64,000 bases of DNA from Microbulbifer sp. ALW1. GTDB taxonomy: Bacteria > Pseudomonadota > Gammaproteobacteria > Pseudomonadales > Cellvibrionaceae. Made by a program: the position numbers and the translations under genes. Position 1 is the stretch's first letter, and the number at the start of each line of letters is the position of its first letter. The notes under the pieces were generated by a model. That model saw only the letters and a program-made list of their open reading frames with translations. It ran no database searches and was not told the DNA's origin. Below, one piece after another: positions 18,796-28,058 of this stretch. The stretch spans positions 4,024,001 through 4,088,000 of the forward strand of contig NZ_CP047569.1 of the NCBI RefSeq assembly GCF_009903625.1, given 5' to 3'.

Positions 18796-19839
18796 TCAAA
18801 CGGTCTGGGTAACTTTTTTCAGACCCGCCGGTTCGTCCGGGTTGATACCCCGGCTTACCGCCACATGGGCAACGTCGATGTAGAAGCGCTGCAGCAGGGG
18901 CAGCGGCGCAACGCGCGGGTGTACACCCTTGCTCGGCACATGCAGATTGATCAGGGTGCCACCGCGACGGATGATGTCGGCGATCTGCTCACTGTGCGCC
19001 TTGTAGGATTCGTCCTCGATGGGCACGTTCACCACGGTGAGCTTTTGCTCCACCAGAGTCACAGGACCGTGCAAGAACTCCGCACTGGAGAAAGACTCCG
19101 CGTGCACGCTGCACACTTCCTTCAGTTTCAGCGCCAGCTCACGGGTAATACCGTAGCCGGGACCGCGGCCGAGAACCACCAGGTTCTTCACGGCAGCCAG
19201 GTCTTCCGGGCGCAGCTGCACGTCGGATTCAATGGCGTCGGTCAGGGTTTGCGGCAGCATTTCAACGCCGGCTTTCAATTCTTCGTCCTGGGTCCAGTTG
19301 GCCACCAGTTGCAGCACCGCAGACAGGGTGCACAGGTAGCTCTTGGTCGCAGCAACGGCCAGCTCAGGGCCTGCCTTCAGCGGCACAACCTGATCGACAA
19401 TATCTTTGATCGGCGCGGTTTCGTCGTTGACCAAGGCCACGGTGTAGGCACCGGCGTCTTTGGCCATTTGCGCCTGGGCGAGGATGTCCGGGCTGCGGCC
19501 GGACTGGGAAATCACGATGACCAGTGCGTCTTCAAGCTTCAGTTTTTTGCCGTAAACACTGGAGACAGACGGTGCGGCCGCAAAGGTCGGAGTGCCGGTC
19601 TCAATTTCAATCAGGTACTTGGCAAATACGCCGGCGTGGTCGGAAGAACCACGGCCCACGATCATCACAAAACGCGGCGGCTTGGCGCGCAGGCGCTCGC
19701 CCAACGCTTCCATGATCGGTGCGTTGTTCTTCAGCTGCTCGGCAATCCGACTCGGGGCCTCACGGGCCTCGGTTTCCATTACTGTCATTGCCATAGATGC
19801 ATCCACCTTGTTGGCCTCACCAGAGGTCACTGCGCTCAT
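18796..19839 (-). CDS. nagB: Glucosamine-6-phosphate deaminase, SIS type (NagB-II)
   Basis: 347 residues with two SIS domains (roughly 45-180 and 205-335), shown by VGRGSSDHAG, ISQSGRSPDILA and LGRGPGYG. This is the isomerase-type GlcN-6-phosphate deaminase (NagB-II) of marine gammaproteobacteria, not the classical NagB fold. It resembles the isomerase half of GlmS but lacks the glutaminase domain. It yields fructose-6-phosphate and ammonia. An internal ATG at residue 16 is an alternative start, because the first 15 residues are poorly structured. Confidence 0.9.
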   Translation of the reverse strand: MSAVTSGEANKVDASMAMTVMETEAREAPSRIAEQLKNNAPIMEALGERLRAKPPRFVMIVGRGSSDHAGVFAKYLIEIETGTPTFAAAPSVSSVYGKKLKLEDALVIVISQSGRSPDILAQAQMAKDAGAYTVALVNDETAPIKDIVDQVVPLKAGPELAVAATKSYLCTLSAVLQLVANWTQDEELKAGVEMLPQTLTDAIESDVQLRPEDLAAVKNLVVLGRGPGYGITRELALKLKEVCSVHAESFSSAEFLHGPVTLVEQKLTVVNVPIEDESYKAHSEQIADIIRRGGTLINLHVPSKGVHPRVAPLPLLQRFYIDVAHVAVSRGINPDEPAGLKKVTQTV

Positions 19840-19907
19840 AAAATCTATCCGTAACTTTTTCTGACGTCGTCTTCCGACAACCTGTGTGTTCTAACGATTC
19901 GTCGCTC

Positions 19908-20858
19908 TTATCCAAAGAGCGCCTTGGCATCGGCCTCTTCTGCCGACTTGGATTCACTGTCACCCAGTGCTGCCAGGGAGTGCTGCGCGAAGTAAACACA
20001 GCCCAGCTCCGGCGGATCCAGCGGGTCGGAAACCCGTTCGGCCACGTGCGGCTTGAGCCAGGGCTTCAGGCGCGGCGCCAGACCGCCGATCATGGCCAGC
20101 CTTGGCGGCTTGCTTTCCATCAACTTGTCGGCAAGATCACTGATGTAAGCGGCACCATCGCGCATGATCGCAACCGCGACCGGATCGTCTGCCTCAGCGC
20201 ACTCCACCACTGGTACCGCCAGTTTGGCGTATTGGCTGGAGGGCTTGCCCGCCATCATTTCGATCACATCGTAGGGATCGTCAGTGCCCAGTGCTTTCTG
20301 CAGTTCCTGCTTGAGCTGGGAACCGCCAGCCAGACCTTCCATGGCCATCAGCAGGTATTTGACCGCTTCCATCCCCAGCCAGGCACCACTGCCTTTATCG
20401 CCGTGGGGGAAGCCGTGACCACCAACAATCTCGCTGCGGCCATTGACCCAGGAGTAACCCACGGAGCCAGTACCGGCGATGATCACCGCGCCGTCGCCGC
20501 CGCGATGGGCGCCCAGACAAGCGGAGTGTTGATCGGTGGTGAGGAACATTTGCCGGAACGGATGCGCCCAGGCGTTCATTTCATTGTAAAGCCGGGGCAT
20601 GTTGACCCCCGCCAGGCCGACGCCTGCAACCAGATCACCCATGGTCTCCGCCGGCAGGCCAGCATCCGCTACCGCCAATGCAGCAGAGCGCACAATGGAG
20701 TCAATCGTCTGGGCATAACCATGAAGGGGGTTTGCGGGCCCGGAGACACCGGTACCCAGCAGGCGATTGTTCGCATCAAAAATGGACGCGCGGCACTTAC
20801 TGCCACCGCCATCGATGCCAACATAAAGAATTTCCCTGCTGTCTCTCAAAGCAACCAT
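19908..20858 (-). CDS. nagK: N-acetylglucosamine kinase (BadF/BadG ATPase family)
   Basis: 316 residues of the ASKHA/BadF fold. The phosphate-1 motif GIDGGGSKCRA is at 14-24, and adenosine/phosphate-2 motifs appear as IIAGTGSVGYSW and GGHGFPHGDKGSGAWLG. In the nag operon it should phosphorylate cytoplasmic GlcNAc to GlcNAc-6-phosphate; glucosamine as substrate is possible. It is the first gene of nagK-nagB-nagA-nagP and has a NagR-type box and promoter about 120-150 bp upstream. Confidence 0.9.
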   Translation of the reverse strand: MVALRDSREILYVGIDGGGSKCRASIFDANNRLLGTGVSGPANPLHGYAQTIDSIVRSAALAVADAGLPAETMGDLVAGVGLAGVNMPRLYNEMNAWAHPFRQMFLTTDQHSACLGAHRGGDGAVIIAGTGSVGYSWVNGRSEIVGGHGFPHGDKGSGAWLGMEAVKYLLMAMEGLAGGSQLKQELQKALGTDDPYDVIEMMAGKPSSQYAKLAVPVVECAEADDPVAVAIMRDGAAYISDLADKLMESKPPRLAMIGGLAPRLKPWLKPHVAERVSDPLDPPELGCVYFAQHSLAALGDSESKSAEEADAKALFG

Positions 20859-20977
20859 CTGAACCGGCCCCTAAGATTTTCTATTGTTATGTGTCCTTAC
20901 CGGATTCCCCACCGCAGTGACTGCGCCCCAGTGAAATCCGGCGCGGCGTGTTTGACGCCTGTGCCAATATGGGAGAA

Positions 20978-21007
20978 ATACTACAGGACAAATGACAGCG
21001 TTGTCAT
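20978..21007 (-). promoter_or_regulatory. Candidate nagK operon promoter
   Basis: On the minus strand ATGACA (21002-21007), 5 of 6 to the -35 consensus, is followed after 18 bases by TAGTAT (20978-20983), 4 of 6 to the -10. The -35 lies within the NagR box, fitting repression by occlusion. Confidence 0.5.
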
Positions 21008-21008
21008 G
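20991..21008. promoter_or_regulatory. NagR-type operator 4 (nagK promoter)
   Basis: AATGACAGCGTTGTCATG matches the NagR consensus except at the last base. It covers the -35 of the nagK promoter, 133 bp before the nagK ATG. Confidence 0.8.
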
Positions 21009-21314
21009 CCCTTTTTCAAAAAAATCTCCAAGATTTCCCCCAAGAAACGGTTATTTCTCGCTCATTCCACCCGTAACAGTAGCTGACATCCCGGGAAGCC
21101 GGGCGCTACAGGAACCAAGGACGAAAAACGTACAGCTCAAATACGCCCGGCCCGGAGACTTTTTAGAAACGCAGCACGCGTACGAGTTCAACCTAATTGC
21201 AATAACTTCGTCACAGTTTTCTGCGATAAAGCGCGCGCCCGCACACCAAAACACAAAGCGCGGCAGGCCGATCAATGCATTCAGGAAACCAATTCAGGCG
21301 GTAAGGGGGAATCG

Positions 21315-22658
21315 ATGGAACGCAGCCCTGCAGGCAAGCGCACCTTTATTAATGTCATCTTCACAGCGTTCGTGTTGCTGTTTGCCGGCGCAGCCACTGC
21401 CGCCGACAAGGCGCCCAGAACCCTGTTTCGCCTTACAGGATCCAACACCATCGGTGCGGACCTGGCCCCGGCCCTGGTCAAGGACTACCTACTTTCCCTC
21501 GGTGCCACCCACATCACCCAGCGTACCCAGGGTGAAAAGCACTGGATTGATGCCCGACTACAAGATGAGGCCATTGTCGTACCTATTATTGCCCTGGGCT
21601 CCAGTACCGGCTTCAAAGCGCTGAATGAAGACAGCGCCGATATCGGTATGGCCTCACGCAAAATCAAAACCAAAGAAGTCGGGATGCTGGAGCGCTTTGG
21701 GGACTTCGCCGGCCCCCAGGCAGAACACGTGATCGGACTGGATGCACTGGTAATCGCCGTACACCGCGATAACCCGATTTCGCAATTGAGCGTAGCGCAG
21801 CTGGGGCAGATCTACCGTGGTGAAATCTACAACTGGGCCCAGCTGGGTGGCCCGGACCTGGCCATTCGGCCGCTGCACCGGGATATGGAGTCTGGCACCC
21901 GCGCCACTTTCGACAGCGAAGTATTTGGCGGCAGTCGCCCGGCAGCCCCCTCCGCTTACGAGGTTGCCGGCAACCACGAAACCCGTGAGCTGGTGATGCG
22001 CGACCGCGGCGCCATCGGCTACCTGCCATTTGCCGATGCCGAAGGCATGCACAAGGTGGCGATCAAATCCGGCGACCTGGCCCCGGTAGTACCTGACCGC
22101 GGCGTTATCGCCACCGAAGACTTTCCGTTGACCCGGCGCCTGTACCTTTATAGAAACCCCGGGCGCTACAACCCGCAGGTGGACGCCTTTATCCACTTCG
22201 TCGAGTCCCAGCGCGGCCAGCAGATCGTCGCTGCAAGTGGCTTCATCAACCTGACTCCGGTCGCCCTGAAAATGGCGCCCTACGCCAACGCGCCAGAAAA
22301 TTACCGCCAACTGATGGAGAGCGGCTCGCGCCTCAGCATCTCGTTCCGCTTTGCCGACGGCAGTAGCGAACTGGATAACCGGGCCCTGCGCGACCTGCAT
22401 CGGCTGCAGGATTTTATGGCACAAGAGGACAATCGGACCCTGGCCCTCACCCTGGTGGGTTTTTCGGACCGTAAATCCAACAGCAATATTTCGGACCTCA
22501 TCTCCCGTTTCCGCGCCCTCAAGGTACAGGGCGCGCTCCTGCGCGATCACCAGCTGGGTGACAGCCAGATAATGGCCGTTGGCGCCTTTGCCCCCCTGAC
22601 CGGCGACCGCGAACAGGGGCCGGTGAAAAACAGCCGGGTGGAAGTCTGGATCAACTGA
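21315..22658 (+). CDS. PstS-like substrate-binding domain fused to an OmpA-like C-terminus
   Basis: 447 residues. It has a signal peptide (1 to about 29), then a PstS/PBP-like domain (about 35-310) with TGSNTIGADLAP, an ALGSSTGFKAL phosphate-loop-like segment and RDMESGTRATFDSEVFGG. The C-terminal domain (about 340-447) has an OmpA-like peptidoglycan-binding pattern (SFRFADGSSELD, LVGFSDRKSNSN, SRVEVWIN). The product is probably periplasmic or envelope-bound; phosphate is the family ligand, but no Pst transporter genes are adjacent. ATG at 21315 has an AAGGGGG ribosome site. It appears to be a single-gene unit, divergent from the nag operon. Confidence 0.85.
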   Translation: MERSPAGKRTFINVIFTAFVLLFAGAATAADKAPRTLFRLTGSNTIGADLAPALVKDYLLSLGATHITQRTQGEKHWIDARLQDEAIVVPIIALGSSTGFKALNEDSADIGMASRKIKTKEVGMLERFGDFAGPQAEHVIGLDALVIAVHRDNPISQLSVAQLGQIYRGEIYNWAQLGGPDLAIRPLHRDMESGTRATFDSEVFGGSRPAAPSAYEVAGNHETRELVMRDRGAIGYLPFADAEGMHKVAIKSGDLAPVVPDRGVIATEDFPLTRRLYLYRNPGRYNPQVDAFIHFVESQRGQQIVAASGFINLTPVALKMAPYANAPENYRQLMESGSRLSISFRFADGSSELDNRALRDLHRLQDFMAQEDNRTLALTLVGFSDRKSNSNISDLISRFRALKVQGALLRDHQLGDSQIMAVGAFAPLTGDREQGPVKNSRVEVWIN

Positions 22659-22760
22659 GCGGGCGACATTCACCTCTCGTCGATTTCCCCAAGTCAATTT
22701 CCCTAAATAGTCACCTGGTCGTCACGGTAAGTCGCTCCTTGAGCAACTATATTTATCGCC

Positions 22761-23630
22761 ATGATGACCACATACCAGCCTCCGATATCCCCGGTTACCC
22801 GCCGATGTGTCAGCGTATTGTTGGCACTGGCGCTGGTATTGCTGGCTGGCTGCTCCAGCATCCGCCTGGTCTACGGCCACCTGGACTGGTGGATGGATCG
22901 CAACCTCAACAAGTACCTGGATCTGGATGGCCCGCAGAAAGCACTGCTGCAACAGCGCGTGGACGAGTTCCACCGCTGGCATCGCCAGACCCAACTGCCC
23001 CGCTACGCCGACTACTTTGAAAAGCTCGCCAAAGAAGTCGATGACCCCGACCACAGTCCCCAGCGCCTCCGCCAGATAGAAGAGGAGGTCGACACCTTCT
23101 GGCAAAGCTCGGTCGTGATGCTGAGCGACCTGATGCTGCCGATCCTGGTGCAACTGGACAACGCCCAGATAGACCAGCTCGCAGAAAACATACAGGAAGA
23201 GCGGGAGGACTCCCTGAAGAAGTGGGAAAAATCCAAGCGCAAGCGCGAAAAGGAATTCCGCAAACAGGCGGAGCGCTGGTTGGGCGACCTGACTGATGAA
23301 CAGGACGCCATGATCGACCGCCAGCTTGCCTCCACTACCTTCGATCCCAAACGGCGTGATGCCCAGCGCCAGCAATGGTCAGAAGCCTTTCTCGCTACCC
23401 TGCGCAGCAAACCCGAAGGCTACCTGCAGCAACTGCGGGAAATGCTGATCAACCCGCAATCACTCTGGTCCCCGGAATACCGGAAAATGCAGGATCAGCT
23501 GCGCGCCCAGGGGCGACAGCTTGCCAGTGAGATTCTCGGCAGCGCGACACCGGAGCAACGCCAGCACCTAAAAAGCAGCCTGCTGGAATACGCCGCCGAC
23601 TTTCGACATTTGGCCGCGCAAGCGCACTGA
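22761..23630 (+). CDS. DUF6279 family lipoprotein
   Basis: 289 residues. An N-terminal hydrophobic segment ends in the lipobox LAGC (C31), so the protein should be a lipoprotein. SSIRLVYGHLDWWMDRNLNKYL follows immediately, a pattern of DUF6279. The rest is long, highly charged helix (about 100-200, many E/K/R), likely coiled coil. The gene lies 102 bp after the PstS-OmpA gene on the same strand. Function is unknown. Confidence 0.8.
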   Translation: MMTTYQPPISPVTRRCVSVLLALALVLLAGCSSIRLVYGHLDWWMDRNLNKYLDLDGPQKALLQQRVDEFHRWHRQTQLPRYADYFEKLAKEVDDPDHSPQRLRQIEEEVDTFWQSSVVMLSDLMLPILVQLDNAQIDQLAENIQEEREDSLKKWEKSKRKREKEFRKQAERWLGDLTDEQDAMIDRQLASTTFDPKRRDAQRQQWSEAFLATLRSKPEGYLQQLREMLINPQSLWSPEYRKMQDQLRAQGRQLASEILGSATPEQRQHLKSSLLEYAADFRHLAAQAH

Positions 23631-23858
23631 GCTTGCGGCCGACCGTCAGCGGGGGGCCTCGATCCCGTCGCCAGCTGTCATTCTTTAGGGCCGTTTCAGT
23701 TGCAACAAATTTTCTGCCAAAAAACCCTGTTTTTATCGGGTTTTCCGGTAAAAAAATGACAGAAAACATGACGCAATCCGCCCGCTGCTGATAAGCTCCC
23801 GTCCCGAGTTCAACCGCCATTTACCCCCACATAACCCGTGAAGAGAAGAGGATTTTCC

Positions 23859-25133
23859 GTGCGTATCGAGACCGCCCAACGCGAACAGCTGCAACAGTGG
23901 GAAAACGAACTGGAGCAGCAGTACCAGCGCATTTGTCAGCACAACCTGAGCCTGGACATCACCCGCGGCAAACCCTCCGCAGACCAGCTGAACCTGTCTG
24001 ACGACCTCGACGGCATTCTGAACGGCGACTACCGTGCACCCGACGGCACCGATACCCGCAACTACGGCGGCCTCGAAGGCATCGCCGCCGCCCGCGAACT
24101 GGGCGCAGATATCCTTCAGGTTCCTTTTGAAGAAGTACTGGCGGGCGGCAGCAGCTCCCTGACCCTGATGTACCACGCGGTACTCACCGGCTACCTGTTC
24201 GGCTTTGCCGGCAACCAGCCCTGGAAAGACATGAGCGCCCCCAAATTCCTGTGCCCGGTACCTGGCTACGACCGCCACTTCGCCATCTGCGAACAGCTCG
24301 GCATCGCCATGGAAACCGTCCCCATGACCGCCACCGGTCCGGACATGGACGTACTGGAACAGAAGATCCGCGAAGACGACCAGATCATCGGCCTCTGGTG
24401 CGTGCCCAAATTCTCCAACCCCACCGGCGTCACCTACGATGCCGATACCGTGGACCGCCTGGCACAACTGGCCAAAATTGCCAACCCCGGCTTCCGCATC
24501 TTCTGGGACAACGCCTACGCCATTCACGACCTGGACCATCAGGTAAAACTGCCGAACATCCGCGAAGCCGCACTGGGCAACGACACTGCCGATTCTGTAC
24601 TGCAGTTCGCGTCCACCTCCAAGGTGACCCACGCCGGCTCCGGTGTTGCCTTCGTTAGCGCCAGCCCGGCCAACCTGGCTTCCCTGAAGCAGCAGATGTC
24701 TGCCATGACCATCGGCCCCGACAAGGTGAACCAGCTGCGCCACGCGCGCCTGTTCCCGGAGCTGACCCAGCTGAAAGAACACATGCAGAAGCACGCGGAA
24801 ATCCTGCGTCCGAAGTTCGCCTGTGTACTGGAACAGTTGGAAAAGAATTTTGCCGATTCCGACCTGGGCGAATGGGAAACGCCCCTGGGTGGCTACTTTG
24901 TTTCCTTCAGCACCCGCCCGGGTTGCGCGCAGGAAGTGATTCGCCTGTCCGCAGAAGCCGGGGTAAAACTCACCCCGGCCGGCGCCACCTTCCCTTACGG
25001 AAAGGACCCGCAAGACACCAACATCCGCATCGCCCCCAGCTTCCCGCCGCTGGAAGAGCTGGATACCGCCATGTCGGTGTTTGTGTTGTGTGTGAAACTG
25101 GCGTCGGTGCGTAAGGCACTGGAAGCAGCCTGA
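23859..25133 (+). CDS. Class I/II PLP-dependent aminotransferase (aspartate aminotransferase-like)
   Basis: 424 residues from GTG at 23859. I prefer this over a GTG 21 bases upstream because AGAGGA is ideally spaced before it. The fold-type I pattern is clear: LDITRGKPS near the N-terminus, LAGGSSSLTLMYHA, CVPKFSNPTGVTY, WDNAYAIHDL and the PLP lysine in STSKVTHAGSG (K255). It resembles the atypical aspartate aminotransferase subgroup (PF12897) rather than E. coli AspC. The substrate cannot be decided from sequence. A bidirectional terminator separates it from convergent pyrB. Confidence 0.88.
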   Translation: MRIETAQREQLQQWENELEQQYQRICQHNLSLDITRGKPSADQLNLSDDLDGILNGDYRAPDGTDTRNYGGLEGIAAARELGADILQVPFEEVLAGGSSSLTLMYHAVLTGYLFGFAGNQPWKDMSAPKFLCPVPGYDRHFAICEQLGIAMETVPMTATGPDMDVLEQKIREDDQIIGLWCVPKFSNPTGVTYDADTVDRLAQLAKIANPGFRIFWDNAYAIHDLDHQVKLPNIREAALGNDTADSVLQFASTSKVTHAGSGVAFVSASPANLASLKQQMSAMTIGPDKVNQLRHARLFPELTQLKEHMQKHAEILRPKFACVLEQLEKNFADSDLGEWETPLGGYFVSFSTRPGCAQEVIRLSAEAGVKLTPAGATFPYGKDPQDTNIRIAPSFPPLEELDTAMSVFVLCVKLASVRKALEAA

Positions 25134-25158
25134 TTTTCAATCGCGCCCTGAAATAAAA

Positions 25159-25184
25159 AACCCGGCAAAACTGCCGGGTTTTTT
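25159..25184. terminator. Bidirectional terminator between aminotransferase gene and pyrB
   Basis: The stem CCCGGCA/TGCCGGG (25161-25167 with 25172-25178) is flanked by six A on the left and six T on the right. It can stop transcripts from both convergent genes. Confidence 0.9.
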
Positions 25185-25205
25185 ATTGTGCGTTTAGAAA
25201 AGTTT

Positions 25206-26222
25206 TTAGACCTGATTGCGCCGCGTCTGCCAGGTAATCGGGCGCGCATAATCCGCCACCTTATCTTCCACCCCCAGTAACATTGCAAACAGTGCCATAC
25301 GCACCAGCAGGCCGTTATCGGTCTGACGGAAAATGGCCAGGCTCGGGTGCTCGTTGAGGTCCGAGTCCAGTTCGTTGGCTTCCGCGCGGGAATCTCGCGG
25401 CAGTGGGTGCAGGATGACGGTATTGGGTTCCGCGTGGCGGGTGAAAATATCGCGGTTCAGGCGGAAGCGGCCGCGGTAGCGATCGGCCTCAGCCTGGGAT
25501 TCAAAGCGCTCTTCCTGGATGCGGGTGGAATAAACGATATCCACATGCTTGATGGAAGGCTCCAGCTGATCGGTAATGGTTACCTCATGCCCCGCTTCGC
25601 GCAGCTTCTCTACCACCATTTCTGGCATGGCCAGTTCGCCCGGTGACACCAGCACCAGTTGCACCTTTTTAAACAGGCACAACAGTTTGCACAGGGAGTG
25701 CACGGTGCGACCGTGTTTGAGGTCGCCGATCATGGCAATGCGAAAGTCATCCAGGGAGCGGCCCTTGCCTGCCAGTTCTTTGCGGATCGTATAGAGGTCG
25801 AGTAGCGCCTGGGTCGGGTGTTCGTTGGCACCGTCGCCGCCGTTCACCACAGGCACCCGGCTCGCCGCGGCAAACTCTGCCACAGAACCCGCCTGCGGGT
25901 GGCGCATACAGATCACATCCGAATAGCCGGACAGCACCCGTGCGGTGTCGTAGAGGGATTCGCCCTTGGCCAGTGAGCTGGCAGAAACTCCCACCGTCTC
26001 GCGCACAGTGCCGCCGAGTAAGTTGAAGGCACAACCAAAGCTCACCCGGGTGCGGGTGCTGGGCTCAAAAAACATATTGCCGAGAATTGCGCCCTCAAGC
26101 ACCCGGGTTACTTTCTCCCGGCGGGCGTAGGGGACCATGGTGTCGGCCACGGCAAAGATGCGGTCGATGTCACCGCGTTCGAACTGGCTTACGGAAAGGA
26201 TATTGGCGCCGATAAAGTCCAT
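25206..26222 (-). CDS. pyrB: Aspartate carbamoyltransferase catalytic chain
   Basis: 338 residues from ATG at 26222, which has GTGGAG well spaced upstream; a GTG at 26243 is in frame but less likely. It catalyses carbamoyl phosphate plus aspartate to carbamoylaspartate in pyrimidine synthesis. It has the phosphate-binding FFEPSTRTRVSF (STRTR at 55-59), HPTQALLDL (135-143) and HPLPR towards the C-terminus. No pyrI or pyrC gene is adjacent, so it may act alone or with a partner encoded elsewhere. Confidence 0.93.
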   Translation of the reverse strand: MDFIGANILSVSQFERGDIDRIFAVADTMVPYARREKVTRVLEGAILGNMFFEPSTRTRVSFGCAFNLLGGTVRETVGVSASSLAKGESLYDTARVLSGYSDVICMRHPQAGSVAEFAAASRVPVVNGGDGANEHPTQALLDLYTIRKELAGKGRSLDDFRIAMIGDLKHGRTVHSLCKLLCLFKKVQLVLVSPGELAMPEMVVEKLREAGHEVTITDQLEPSIKHVDIVYSTRIQEERFESQAEADRYRGRFRLNRDIFTRHAEPNTVILHPLPRDSRAEANELDSDLNEHPSLAIFRQTDNGLLVRMALFAMLLGVEDKVADYARPITWQTRRNQV

Positions 26223-26396
26223 TGATGCTCCACAAATATGCACTATCTGGCCGGGATCACCGGCTCTTTACCGGGCCGGTATTCTACGCGTGCGCAGGCC
26301 CGTGGAACAGCGACTCTTGATCCCGGAGACGACTGCCCACCAGTGACGGCCCACCTATGACTGCCCACCAATACAGCAGGCTGTTGCGAAGTAGCA

Positions 26397-27863
26397 TCAA
26401 CCCAGCAATGCGTCGCCCCAGGATTCCAACTGGTCCAACAGGTCGCTGCGCTCCGGAAACTCCTCCCGCAAACGGGCAATCTCCTCGAAGTAGGACTCCA
26501 TGGTAATACTCGCCCCCAGGGCCGGGTCGGTCAGGCGCTGGTAGCGCCACTCTTCCCAGCGCTCCTGCTCGACCGCATTCAGGGTCTCGGGGAAATTCCG
26601 CGCCCGCAGGCGAAAGAGTAGTTCCGGCAGGCGCGAATCAGAAAAGGGGACCTGCCCCGCCAGGGCTTCCGGACCGCGACTGGCCAGTGCGCTGTGCAAC
26701 TGACGACACAGGTCGCGGTCGGCATCGTTCATAAAGCCGCCGTAGAGCTGTGCTTCCACATCTTTGGCCGGGAAGTCGCCATCGAGAAAGACCTTGTGCA
26801 GCTTCTCTGTCAGATCCAGCCCTTGCAGCGTCTGCCAGTTGGCCTCACAAGCGGCCTTGTCGATTCCCAGCTCAGTGGCGCGCGGGTCACTGAGCATATT
26901 CGCCGGCGCCAGCACCGGGCAGCGGTTCATGTGGATCAACTTGAGGCCCGCGGGCAGTTCGCCTTCGCCCAGTTTGTCGCGGGCGGTGTAGAGTCGCTCG
27001 CGCAGGGCATCCGGGTCCAGATCCAGGATCGGTTGTGGATCCATGGCGAGGTTCGCACAGATGACCGCATTGCGATTGACCGGGTGCATGGCCAGCGGCA
27101 GAACGTAGGTCAGATGGCCGTGGGTCGCGGGCACCTTGCCGGAGATATGCAGCAGCGGCTTGCGGTCGCGCGGATTCAGCAGCTTGGCAACTTCCTGCTT
27201 GCGACGCAGGTTGTAAACATAGTCAAAGAGTTTGGGCTGTTTTTCCCGAATCAGCCGCGCCATATCAATCGTGGCGCGCACATCCGACAGCGCATCGTGT
27301 GCGCCCTCGTGGCTGATGCCGTTGGCCGCGGTGAGTTCCTCCAGGCGGAAAGACGGCGCCCGCACGCCCTCGGCCAATTCCCGCTGCGGCCACACAATGC
27401 CCTCCGGCCGCAGCGCATAGGTGAGGCGCACCATGTCGATGATGTCCCAGCGACTGTTGCCCGACTTCCACTCGCGTTCATAGGGGTCCAGCAGATTGCG
27501 GTACAAGGTATGGCGAGTGACTTCATCGTCAAAACGCAGACTGTTGTAACCCACCCCACAGGTACCCGGTGCCCCCAGCTCATCGAGGATACGGCGGATA
27601 AAGTCGATCTCCGGCAGCCCCTCGGCCAAGGCTTTTTGCGGCGCCAGCCCGGTCACCAGCGCCGCCATCGGCTGCGGCAGGCAGTCGCTGGCAGGCTTGC
27701 TGTAAATCATCAACGGCTCGCCGACGATATTCAGCTCCTCGTCGGTACGGATACCCGCAAACTGGGAAGGTTTGTCTGCCCCCGGATCAACGCCCCAGGT
27801 TTCATAGTCGTGCCAATAGAGTGTGGTTGCGCTCACTTTACCCCCAAATGTTTCGCGCATCAT
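26397..27863 (-). CDS. sbcB: Exodeoxyribonuclease I
   Basis: About 488 residues. It degrades single-stranded DNA 3' to 5' in mismatch repair and recombination. It is a DEDD-type exonuclease: the first DxE is in WHDYETWG (D19, E21), then CGVGYNSLRFDDEV, SRWDIIDM and HEGAHDALSDVRATIDMA. The C-terminal SH3-like and helical regions of ExoI are also present. I start at ATG 27863, which has AGGGGAT upstream; further starts upstream and a GTG about 13 codons downstream are possible. It lies 174 bp before pyrB on the same strand. Confidence 0.93.
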   Translation of the reverse strand: MMRETFGGKVSATTLYWHDYETWGVDPGADKPSQFAGIRTDEELNIVGEPLMIYSKPASDCLPQPMAALVTGLAPQKALAEGLPEIDFIRRILDELGAPGTCGVGYNSLRFDDEVTRHTLYRNLLDPYEREWKSGNSRWDIIDMVRLTYALRPEGIVWPQRELAEGVRAPSFRLEELTAANGISHEGAHDALSDVRATIDMARLIREKQPKLFDYVYNLRRKQEVAKLLNPRDRKPLLHISGKVPATHGHLTYVLPLAMHPVNRNAVICANLAMDPQPILDLDPDALRERLYTARDKLGEGELPAGLKLIHMNRCPVLAPANMLSDPRATELGIDKAACEANWQTLQGLDLTEKLHKVFLDGDFPAKDVEAQLYGGFMNDADRDLCRQLHSALASRGPEALAGQVPFSDSRLPELLFRLRARNFPETLNAVEQERWEEWRYQRLTDPALGASITMESYFEEIARLREEFPERSDLLDQLESWGDALLG

Positions 27864-28058
27864 AACATCCCCTACCTGCCGGTTGCCCATGGTGCCAAAT
27901 ATTGGGAATGCCGTGTTTTCTCATAGGACACGGGCATCACTTCGAGGATCCATAACTATTGTTCAACTAGGAATTAGAAATTAGGAATTCAATTTCCTCA
28001 ATCGGTGGATGTCACTTGTCAGATTCCAAGGACCCGGCAACTGAGATTAAGCAGTCCC

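Larger units (their letters stand above)
20859..21314. other. nagK / PstS-OmpA divergent intergenic region
   Basis: 456 bp with no credible gene. The left part (20978-21008) carries the nagK promoter and NagR box. From 21009 to the ribosome site AAGGGGG before 21315 I see no clear motif; a Pho box would be of interest given the PstS-like neighbour, but I do not find one. Confidence 0.6.

Noticed and set aside
20859..21314. Pho box before the PstS-OmpA gene
   Set aside because: No pair of CTGTCAT-like repeats with the right spacing was found.
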